In this document: piece after piece, positions 1 to 5,487 of the stretch
How positions within the stretch are numbered: position 1 is the first letter of the stretch
How the letters are laid out: the number at the start of each line of letters is the position of its first letter
Assembly: GCA_022573935.1 (NCBI GenBank)
Contig: JACZTE010000086.1
Location: 1 to 5,502 of the forward strand
Source of the DNA: Chloroflexota bacterium
Lineage (GTDB): Bacteria; Chloroflexota; Dehalococcoidia; DSTF01; RBG-16-68-14
DNA: 5,502 nucleotides
Direction: 5' to 3'
Notes under the pieces: generated by a model
The model's input: only the letters and a program-made list of their open reading frames with translations
What the model was told of the DNA's origin: nothing
The model's database searches: none
Position numbers and translations under genes: made by a program

Positions 1-7
1 CAGCTAG

Positions 8-81
8 GCTGCGACAAGCCCAGCAACAGCCGCTGCCTTCTCGCTCCGCAGATGCTGCGACAAGCTCAGCATGGCGCTGCC
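8..81. repeat. Imperfect direct repeat, two copies 46 bp apart
   Basis: An 18-base unit at 8-25 (GCTGCGACAAGCCCAGCA) recurs at 54-71 with one mismatch (C20 against T66). The similarity continues loosely into a shared CGCTGCC at 31-37 and 75-81. Each copy has short complementary ends, clearest in the second: TGCTG at 53-57 and CAGCA at 67-71 around a 9-nt loop. The core GCGACAAGCTCAGCA resembles the GACAAGCTCAG-type intergenic repeats that I recall from several bacterial genomes, but I cannot confirm membership. No coding function is apparent here. Confidence 0.6.
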
Positions 82-99
82 CTCTGACCCTACCGGCGG

Positions 100-127
100 T
101 TGACAACGCCCGCCCACGCGCTATGAT
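100..127 (+). promoter_or_regulatory. Sigma-70-type promoter of the sirtuin gene
   Basis: The -35 box TTGACA (100-105) is a perfect consensus match. The -10 box TATGAT (122-127) matches 5 of 6, and the spacer is 16 bp. Transcription should begin around 134-137, essentially at the ATG at 137. There is then no room for a Shine-Dalgarno site, which implies a leaderless mRNA. Confidence 0.82.
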
Positions 128-136
128 CGAGCGGCC

Positions 137-928
137 ATGGCAGAACCAGACCTCGACGAAGAGCAGCTAGAGCGCGCGGCCCAGGTCATCGCCGGGTCGT
201 CCTACCTCATCGCGCTGGTGGGGGCCGGGCTGTCGAAGGAGTCGGGCATCCCCACCTTTCGCGGCGGCGACGGCCTCTGGGACAAGCACGGCGAGCCGCC
301 CATGGACGGCTACCAGCGCTTCCTGGCCGACCCGACGACCTGGTGGGCGGAGCGGCTCACCCAGCAGGAGGAGATGTCGGAGTTCGCCCGCCTGATCGAG
401 GAGGCGAAGCCCAACGCCGGCCACATCGCCATGGCCGATATGGAGCGGCTGGGCTACCTGAAGCACATCATCACCCAGAACATCGACAACCTCCACCAGC
501 AGGCGGGCTCTGTCGCGATTACCGAGATCCACGGCAACCGCACCAAGCAGCGCTGCATCGGCTGCGCCAGACGTTGGCCTCGAGAGGAGTTCGTCACCGA
601 CGAAGTGCCGCCGCGCTGCCCCGACTGCGGCGATCTGGTGAAGGGCGACACCGTCATGTTCGGCGAGCCGATCCCGCCCGACGCGCTGGAGTCCTGCCAT
701 CACGAGGCGCAGCAGGCCGATGCGGTGCTGCTGGTCGGCACCTCCGCCGTCGTCTATCCGGCGGCCGAGTTCCCGCTCATCGCCCACCGGCGCGGGGCTC
801 AGCTGATCGAAGTCAACCCCCAATCGACGCCCCTCAGCGACGCCTGCGTCGCCGTCCTCCGCGCCCCCTCCGGCGAGGTGCTGCCGAAGCTGCTCGAACG
901 GGTGCAGGCGCTGGCCGCGGCAGGGTGA
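137..928 (+). CDS. cobB: NAD-dependent protein deacylase, Sir2 family
   Basis: This cytosolic sirtuin of 263 residues removes acyl groups from protein lysines, using NAD+ and releasing nicotinamide and O-acyl-ADP-ribose. The length is typical of bacterial single-domain members. The NAD-binding signature GAGLS (29-33) is followed by SGIPTFRG (36-43) and GLW (46-48). TQNIDNLH lies at 113-120 and the catalytic His is H132 in the IHGN motif. A zinc ribbon is formed by C140, C143, C161 and C164. MFGE (174-177), GTS (201-203) and VN (226-227) complete the Rossmann-fold contacts. The PTFR form of the second motif is common in class III, SIRT5-like enzymes. Their Tyr-x-x-Arg acyl-pocket pair appears here as W70 and R73, so the preferred acyl group is uncertain. 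The start is fixed: an in-frame stop at 101-103 and the promoter at 100-127 leave only the ATG at 137, and the next Met would lose the NAD motif. The gene symbol is a family-level assignment. Confidence 0.95.
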   Translation: MAEPDLDEEQLERAAQVIAGSSYLIALVGAGLSKESGIPTFRGGDGLWDKHGEPPMDGYQRFLADPTTWWAERLTQQEEMSEFARLIEEAKPNAGHIAMADMERLGYLKHIITQNIDNLHQQAGSVAITEIHGNRTKQRCIGCARRWPREEFVTDEVPPRCPDCGDLVKGDTVMFGEPIPPDALESCHHEAQQADAVLLVGTSAVVYPAAEFPLIAHRRGAQLIEVNPQSTPLSDACVAVLRAPSGEVLPKLLERVQALAAAG

Positions 929-945
929 GAGGGCGTAAGACTAGC

Positions 946-973
946 TTGACATATAGCCTCTTAGCGGTATAAT
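946..973 (+). promoter_or_regulatory. Perfect-consensus sigma-70 promoter upstream of the acyltransferase
   Basis: TTGACA (946-951) and TATAAT (968-973) both match the consensus exactly, separated by 16 bp. The predicted transcription start is near A980. The promoter lies 18 bases after the sirtuin stop codon, so the downstream gene is transcribed independently. The nearest convincing start codon is at 1275, giving a leader of about 295 nt. Confidence 0.85.
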
Positions 974-979
974 TTCGGC

Positions 980-1274
980 AACTGGTGGTTTCGTAACCCA
1001 AGCGTTGCCTTCGCCCGACCCTTGGTAGAAAGGCAGCGCACTTGTGTCTGGCTTGTGGCGCAGAGTAGTTATAGTTTTCTTGCGGCCACGTTATCGATGG
1101 GAGCGACGGTGGCAACCTTCCTCGGAGCCACTGCTCGCGGACATGCGGAGGCTAATACTCCCGCTGGAGACAGGCGGCTCGCTAGGGACAAGCGCAGGCG
1201 TGTTAGTAAACGTCGCGACAGCCGGCGTCATCGCGGTCTCTCCTAGCCGCATTAGATAGCGAGCCTGGCCGAAC
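980..1274 (+). promoter_or_regulatory. Long, possibly structured 5' leader of the acyltransferase gene
   Basis: This stretch lies between the strong promoter at 946-973 and the ATG at 1275 and contains no recognisable gene. Several inverted repeats are visible. CGGTGGC (1107-1113) pairs with GCCACTG (1127-1133) with one G-U pair. GGAG (1147-1150) and a second GGAG (1166-1169) compete for CTCC (1158-1161). GGCTCGCTA (1176-1184) is exactly complementary to TAGCGAGCC (1257-1265), which ends 9 nt before the start codon. An alternative pairing joins GCGG (1174-1177) and CTAGG (1182-1186) to CCTAGCCGC (1242-1250). The two long pairings exclude each other. No clear Shine-Dalgarno sequence precedes the ATG. 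I do not recognise a known riboswitch family, and a regulatory role is inferred only from leader length, promoter strength and complementarity. Confidence 0.4.
1044..1259 (+). CDS. Doubtful 71-codon ORF within the acyltransferase leader
   Basis: This reading frame starts with GTG and could encode 71 residues: a basic, Trp- and Arg-rich first half and a mildly hydrophobic stretch near residues 45-66. A possible ribosome binding site, AAAGG (1029-1033), lies 10 nt upstream. The frame ends 15 nt before the acyltransferase ATG, so it could act as a coupled upstream ORF. Against it, its third codon positions look noticeably less GC-rich than those of the neighbouring genes, I recognise no family, and an overlapping ORF of similar size exists in another frame. 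It may well be chance. Confidence 0.18.
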   Translation: MSGLWRRVVIVFLRPRYRWERRWQPSSEPLLADMRRLILPLETGGSLGTSAGVLVNVATAGVIAVSPSRIR

Positions 1275-3410
1275 ATGGAACTCACCGCCGTCCAGAATCA
1301 AGATGTCGCAGCAGGCGCAGACAAGCACCGCCTACCGTATCAGCCAGCCCTCGATGGTATCCGTGCCCTCGCCGTCGTCGCCGTCCTCGCCTACCACGCA
1401 GACCTCACGTGGGCACGGGGCGGCTTCCTCGGCGTCGACGCGTTCTTTGTGCTGAGCGGCTACCTCATCACCAGCCTGCTCATCGCAGAGTGGCGCGACA
1501 CTGGCACAATCGACCTCCGCGCGTTCTGGGCGCGACGCGCCCGGCGGCTGCTCCCAGCGCTGTTCCTCCTCCTGGTCGGCATAGCCGGCTACGCGTTGGT
1601 GTTCGCGGAGCCCGAAGAGCTCGACAAGCTACGCAACGCTTCTCTCGCGACTCTCGGTTATGTCGCCAATTGGCAGCTCGCTTTCTCGGGAGAGTCGTAC
1701 TTCGATCAGTTTTCCCTCCCGTCACCTCTTCGGCATACCTGGTCGCTGGCGATCGAGGAACAGTGGTACCTCATCTGGCCACTGCTGTTCGTCCTCCTGC
1801 TCCGGTTGGGGCGAAGCTCGCTGGCCGTGTTGTTTACGGCATCGCTCGTCATGATCGCAGGCTCTGCGCTGCTCATGGCCTGGTTGTACGATCCAGGGGC
1901 CGATCCCTCACGCGTCTACTACGGCACCGATACGCGGGCGCAGTCGCTGCTGGTCGGCGCTGTGCTCGCGATGCTGCTCGCGTGGCACGGCCCTCTCCGC
2001 GCCAGCGCCGCCCGGCTATTGCTCCAGCTCACCGCGCTTGCGGGCGCGATCTTCACCGGTTGGCTCTGGGTAAGCGCTTCCGACGATAGCTCCTTCCTGT
2101 ACCAGGGTGGCCTTCTCGTCTCAGCAATTGCCATCGCCGTCGTCATCGCCGCTGTCGTTCAGCCACAGCGGGGGCCGCTTGGCAGGCTGCTCTCCCTCAG
2201 CCCGCTGCGCTGGCTTGGCCGCATCTCGTACGGCGTGTACCTGTGGCACTGGCCCGTTTACCTGGTGCTGACACCCGTCCGCACCGGCTGGCACGGCGCC
2301 GGTCTGTTGACAGTCCAGGTCGCGCTCACTCTGGCGCTCGCCATCGCGTCCTACTATGTCATCGAGATCCCCGTCCGCCGCGGTGCGCTGCGTTCGTGGA
2401 GAGCTTGGACGGTCGCGCCTACAGCGGCGGCTGTGCTCGTGATCGCTCTCGTGATGGTGACGCGCGGCGGGACGGATCCGTTCGCGTTTCTGGATGAGGC
2501 GCAGGCTCGGGTCGCCGCGCCGACAGCCGACGCGCCCTTCGACGCCGGCGGGACACCGCCTCTAGCGTCTCCGGAGACGACTCCTACACAGGCCCCTGCG
2601 GAGACGCCCGTGCTAACGCCAACCTCCGACGCCGAGCCGGCCGACGGGGCAGAGCCTGTGGTGTCTCCGGCTGAGACTCCCGCGCAGGCGCCCACTGCCG
2701 ATGTGCCTGCGCCACCAGCACGTGTCCTGTTCGTTGGCGACTCGGTGGCCTGGTCGATGTCGGCAGGGATGTACTACCAAGAGGAGGGGCTGAATTTCAT
2801 CCTTCAAGACGCCACGACCCTCGGATGCGGCATGGCCCGGGGCGCCATCGTGGTCGACGGTAACATTCGACCCATCGATCCCGAATGCGAGAGCTGGCCG
2901 TTACTCTGGCTCGCTGAGCTCACGGATTTCCAGCCCGACGTGGTCATGCTGATGGTCGGCCTCTGGCATATTCGGGACCGCGAGGTCGATGGCCTCCTAC
3001 TCGAGTTCGGCACAGCGGAAGCGGACGCCTACTTGCTTAGCGAACTACAGGTCGCGATCGATCTCCTCTCTTCGCAAGGCGCCGCTGTAGCTATCCTCAC
3101 GGCGCCGTATTTCACGTTCCCAAACTGGACGCTCTACGGCGAAGAGTACCAGTCCACCGCGGAGGACATCGACCGGCTCAATGAGCTCTACCGGGAGGCT
3201 GCCCGCCGGAACCCGAGCCGGGTGACCATTATCGAGCTCAACCGCTTCCTGAGTCCGGAAGGTGAGTACCCAGGCACCCGCGATGGTACAGCCATACTCG
3301 CCGACGGCGTTCACTTCGGTCAGGAGGGATCGGCCTTCGTTGGGAGTTGGCTCGCACCGCAGATTATCGCACTCGCCCAGGGGGAGAGTTTCACGACTCA
3401 GGCAAACTAA
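1275..3410 (+). CDS. OafA/YrhL-type acyltransferase 3 fused to a C-terminal SGNH domain
   Basis: This 711-residue inner-membrane protein probably transfers acyl groups, usually acetyl, to a cell-surface glycan, peptidoglycan or lipid; the substrate cannot be read from sequence. The acyltransferase 3 domain spans about 20-370 with many membrane segments. It shows the R-x10-H motif (R30, H41), GVDAFFVLSGYLIT (53-66), the basic RRARRLLP (87-94), HTWSLAIEEQWYLIWP (154-169) and RISYGVYLWHWP (316-327). A further membrane helix at about 381-397 leads into an exposed Pro/Thr/Ala/Glu-rich linker (about 411-482) in which PAETP occurs twice. The SGNH domain follows, with nucleophile S490 in GDS and the D677-G-V-H680 pair. 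The Asn of classical SGNH block III is not evident; the matching region reads VGLWH (561-565). The layout equals that of OafA-like proteins in which the SGNH domain completes transfer outside the membrane. The ATG at 1275 fits the domain start; an in-frame TAG at 1257-1259 limits extension, and no clear Shine-Dalgarno site is seen. Confidence 0.95.
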   Translation: MELTAVQNQDVAAGADKHRLPYQPALDGIRALAVVAVLAYHADLTWARGGFLGVDAFFVLSGYLITSLLIAEWRDTGTIDLRAFWARRARRLLPALFLLLVGIAGYALVFAEPEELDKLRNASLATLGYVANWQLAFSGESYFDQFSLPSPLRHTWSLAIEEQWYLIWPLLFVLLLRLGRSSLAVLFTASLVMIAGSALLMAWLYDPGADPSRVYYGTDTRAQSLLVGAVLAMLLAWHGPLRASAARLLLQLTALAGAIFTGWLWVSASDDSSFLYQGGLLVSAIAIAVVIAAVVQPQRGPLGRLLSLSPLRWLGRISYGVYLWHWPVYLVLTPVRTGWHGAGLLTVQVALTLALAIASYYVIEIPVRRGALRSWRAWTVAPTAAAVLVIALVMVTRGGTDPFAFLDEAQARVAAPTADAPFDAGGTPPLASPETTPTQAPAETPVLTPTSDAEPADGAEPVVSPAETPAQAPTADVPAPPARVLFVGDSVAWSMSAGMYYQEEGLNFILQDATTLGCGMARGAIVVDGNIRPIDPECESWPLLWLAELTDFQPDVVMLMVGLWHIRDREVDGLLLEFGTAEADAYLLSELQVAIDLLSSQGAAVAILTAPYFTFPNWTLYGEEYQSTAEDIDRLNELYREAARRNPSRVTIIELNRFLSPEGEYPGTRDGTAILADGVHFGQEGSAFVGSWLAPQIIALAQGESFTTQAN

Positions 3411-3430
3411 CCCTCGCCGCCGCCCGCGCA

Positions 3431-3450
3431 GGGCGACCGGATGGTCGCCC
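3431..3450 (+). terminator. Perfect GC-rich hairpin after the acyltransferase gene
   Basis: GGGCGACC (3431-3438) and GGTCGCCC (3443-3450) form a perfect 8-bp stem around a GGAT loop, 20 bases beyond the stop codon. Position and stability suit transcription termination. No T-tract follows, so it is not a canonical intrinsic terminator; it could also protect the mRNA 3' end. Confidence 0.5.
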
Positions 3451-3500
3451 ACAGACCTTCCAGCCTCGAACCTCGCCGCACACCATACTCACAATCGGAG

Positions 3501-3506
3501 TACAAT
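3501..3506 (+). promoter_or_regulatory. Possible -10 element of the metallopeptidase gene
   Basis: TACAAT matches the -10 consensus at 5 of 6 positions and would place the transcript start near 3513, just upstream of the AAGGAGAGAGG stretch. No convincing -35 box lies 16-18 bp upstream (CACACC at 3479-3484 is a poor match) and there is no extended -10 TG. The call rests on one hexamer and position only. Confidence 0.25.
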
Positions 3507-3523
3507 AAGCTGCAGTTCCCCGC

Positions 3524-3534
3524 AAGGAGAGAGG
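3524..3534 (+). promoter_or_regulatory. Purine-rich ribosome binding site for the metallopeptidase
   Basis: AAGGAGAGAGG is the only strong Shine-Dalgarno-like sequence in the window. Its AAGGAG core ends 33 nt before the GTG at 3563, which is too far for normal use. It lies 7-12 nt before an in-frame CTG at 3542, so it favours an upstream start at that CTG. Confidence 0.5.
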
Positions 3535-3562
3535 CCTCGCCCTGCAGCAACGAATCGCGCCG

Positions 3563-5359
3563 GTGCTCAAGCTCTGCGCGCTCTCGGCCCTCGCCGCGGC
3601 CGCCCTGCTCTCATCCGGGCCCACACCGGCCGCGCTCGCCGGCCCGGCGACCGACGCGGTCGCGGTAGCGCGACAGCACCTCGCAGGGCGGCTCGCCGCC
3701 CGCAGCGCCGACAGCGGCGACTCTGAATTCGCGCTCGTCGACTATCGCGAGAGCCCCGGCGGGCGGCACGTCCACTTCCAGCAGACGCTCGACGGGCTGC
3801 CGCTGTCCGGCGGCTACGTCACGGTCAGCCTGGGCAAGAACGACGACGAAGTCTCGCTGGTTACGGGCCGCACGCTCGCGAACATCCGGCCTTCATCAGC
3901 CACAGCGCGGATCGCCCACGGCCGCGCGATCGACATCGCCCGCCGGGCGGTCGGCGTGCGGGGAGCGCTGCGGGGCGACGTGACGGCGGAGGCCGTCTAC
4001 TTCGCAATCGATGGTTCGACAGCTATTCGCGCGTGGGAAGTGCGCCTGCCTGCCATCGACCCCCTCGGCGACTGGCTCGTCGTCGTGTCGGCGGTCGATG
4101 GGGCGGTGCTCGCTCGCAGCAATCGCATGGCGTTCGACCACCCTGGCGCAAGTGGCCAAGTCTTCGACCCTAACCCTGTCGTCTCCTCCGGCGCTGCTCT
4201 CCCGCCGCCCTCAGACTGCGACAGCGCGGCGAACGAAGCGGGGCTGAGCGGCGAGTACTTCAGCCGCCCGTTGCTTGGCATCGATGGCGGACAGGGCCAG
4301 CTCGTCGGCGAGTACGTCGATCTGACCGCGCCGGGAGTGACCTTCGCCTACAAGATCGCCGGCCAGGCGAACGAGCCGAGCCACATCTACAGCTATCCCT
4401 GCAACGATGACCGCTTCGAAGAAGTGATGATCTACTATCACATAGACACCACCCAGCGCCTCATCCAATCGCTCGGCTTTACCGGAGCCAGCGCCATCCG
4501 GGCGGCCCCGCTCCCGGCGCACGCCCACTACTCCACCGGGTGCAACGCATTCTACTCCACCGAAAACGGTGGCTACATCGCCTTCATGGACGGCTGCACG
4601 ACGGACCCGCCGGATCAGATCGAGCTGCCCGTGGATTGGGCCGAAGATGCTGATGTCATCGTCCACGAATACGGCCACGCGCTGCAGGATGACCAGGCTG
4701 CCGGAGATTTCTTCGCCACCCCGGAAGGCCGGGGCATGGCCGAGGGCTTCGCCGACTTCCTCGCGGCAGCCGTCTCCGCCGACCCATGCATGTTCGAATG
4801 GCCCACAGCCGTCGGGACGGAGCTACTCGGCATTAGCTGCCTTCCGTCGTTCAAGGACCCGGACTCAGGCCCCTTCCGAAACCTCGTGAACGACCTCCAC
4901 TACCCGGAAGACGTGAACACGGACGAGCACGTAACCGGGCTTATCTGGGGCGGCGCGCTCTGGGACCTAACGCAGACCCTGGGCGGCGACGAGGCCGCGC
5001 GAATGAAGACGTTGACGCTCGCCCTGCAGGGCAACTTCTACCTGAACGAAGCCTCGGACTTCGCGGACAGCGCCGCCGCCGTCTGCCAAGCCGACATCGA
5101 CCTGTACGCCGGCGCCGATCTCATCGCGATCAAGGGCGTCTTCGATGGGCGCGGCATCCCCTCCACCGGCGACGTCTGCCTCGGCTCGAAGGCCGTTGGC
5201 GGCATCGCGGAGCTGCCGGAGGTGGCAGGGACGGCGCTGGAACCGACGGACTCGTCCGGCAGCAACGCGGGACTCCTCACGGGAGTTATCGCCGCTGTCG
5301 TAGCAGGCACCGTCGCCCTCGGCGGCGCGGCCTGGTACGCGAGGCGGCGGGAGGCGTAG
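3563..5359 (+). CDS. Secreted, membrane-anchored M36-like zinc metallopeptidase
   Basis: This is an exported metalloendopeptidase of 598 residues from the GTG at 3563. A signal peptide has a hydrophobic core at about 4-17 and likely cleavage after ALA (24-26). A propeptide with an FTP-like part (about 65-105) and a PepSY-like part (about 112-185) should inhibit the enzyme or assist folding until removal. The catalytic domain (about 190-540) carries HEYGH (368-372), zinc ligand E394 in GMAEGFADF (391-399), and H456 in a segment resembling the fungalysin HxxGxxW motif, which argues for M36 (thermolysin fold) over M4. Eight cysteines in the mature part (219, 280, 327, 345, 409, 426, 508, 539) could form disulfides. 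A Ser/Gly linker, a C-terminal membrane helix (about 571-592) and a final RRR form a stop-transfer anchor, so the enzyme probably stays on the outer face of the membrane. The start is uncertain: an in-frame CTG at 3542 would add seven residues, including an Arg, to a short signal n-region and fits the ribosome binding site better. An in-frame stop at 3506-3508 limits extension. Confidence 0.92.
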   Translation: MLKLCALSALAAAALLSSGPTPAALAGPATDAVAVARQHLAGRLAARSADSGDSEFALVDYRESPGGRHVHFQQTLDGLPLSGGYVTVSLGKNDDEVSLVTGRTLANIRPSSATARIAHGRAIDIARRAVGVRGALRGDVTAEAVYFAIDGSTAIRAWEVRLPAIDPLGDWLVVVSAVDGAVLARSNRMAFDHPGASGQVFDPNPVVSSGAALPPPSDCDSAANEAGLSGEYFSRPLLGIDGGQGQLVGEYVDLTAPGVTFAYKIAGQANEPSHIYSYPCNDDRFEEVMIYYHIDTTQRLIQSLGFTGASAIRAAPLPAHAHYSTGCNAFYSTENGGYIAFMDGCTTDPPDQIELPVDWAEDADVIVHEYGHALQDDQAAGDFFATPEGRGMAEGFADFLAAAVSADPCMFEWPTAVGTELLGISCLPSFKDPDSGPFRNLVNDLHYPEDVNTDEHVTGLIWGGALWDLTQTLGGDEAARMKTLTLALQGNFYLNEASDFADSAAAVCQADIDLYAGADLIAIKGVFDGRGIPSTGDVCLGSKAVGGIAELPEVAGTALEPTDSSGSNAGLLTGVIAAVVAGTVALGGAAWYARRREA

Positions 5360-5366
5360 AGCGGAT

Positions 5367-5401
5367 GCTCCACCAAGCCGAGCTAAGCCCTATGGTGTAG
5401 C
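5367..5401 (+). terminator. Weak inverted repeat downstream of the metallopeptidase
   Basis: GCTCCACCA (5367-5375) and TGGTGTAGC (5393-5401) are complementary except for one mismatch and enclose a 17-nt loop. It begins 8 nt after the stop codon, where a terminator is expected. The stem is imperfect, the loop is long and no T-run follows, so termination is only a possibility. Confidence 0.25.
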
Positions 5402-5459
5402 CCAGGAGCCGACCGAGCGTACTCAACCTAGAAGTCACGGCCATGTCAAGGGCGGTGCC

Positions 5460-5487
5460 TTGACAGCCTTCGCACTCCTGCTATAAT
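5460..5487 (+). promoter_or_regulatory. Perfect-consensus promoter at the window's right edge
   Basis: TTGACA (5460-5465) and TATAAT (5482-5487) are exact consensus boxes with a 16-bp spacer. The transcript would begin near 5494 and drive a gene or RNA to the right of the window. Only 15 bases follow the -10 box, and they contain no start codon. Confidence 0.82.

Noticed and set aside
167..823. Long reading frame on the minus strand opposite the sirtuin gene (218 codons).
   Set aside because: It is an antisense shadow caused by GC-rich codon use; the + strand protein has all Sir2 motifs and this one has none.
1036..1080. GCGCAC/GTGGCGC hairpin followed by a TTTT, as a possible attenuator terminator.
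   Set aside because: The T-run is about 14 nt beyond the stem, is only four bases long and the stem needs a bulge.
1101..1136. GGTGGCAACC in the leader, recalling the T-box core of amino-acid-responsive riboswitches.
   Set aside because: It matches only part of the T-box consensus, no Stem I or specifier loop is recognisable, there is no terminator U-run, and the downstream gene is unrelated to amino acids or tRNA charging.
4211..4678. 155-codon minus-strand frame opposite the metallopeptidase.
   Set aside because: It lies entirely within the conserved peptidase coding region and shows no domain or promoter of its own.
5213..5337. LPEVAG followed by a membrane helix and RRR, suggesting a sortase signal.
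   Set aside because: The sequence is not LPXTG and lies about 15 residues before the helix, whereas sorting motifs directly precede it.
137..5359. A possible functional cassette linking sirtuin, acyltransferase and peptidase.
   Set aside because: At least the first two genes have their own strong promoters, gaps are 150-350 bp, cellular locations differ and no shared substrate is evident. Conserved neighbourhood in other genomes would be needed to revive the idea.
5360..5392. Minus-strand sequence resembling the 5' part of a tRNA, with a D-arm-like GCTC...GAGC around GGCTTGGTG.
   Set aside because: The spacing to the acceptor-like GGGC is too short, no anticodon stem can be formed in the following bases, and there is no GGTTCGA-type T-arm. 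At most a chance or decayed fragment.
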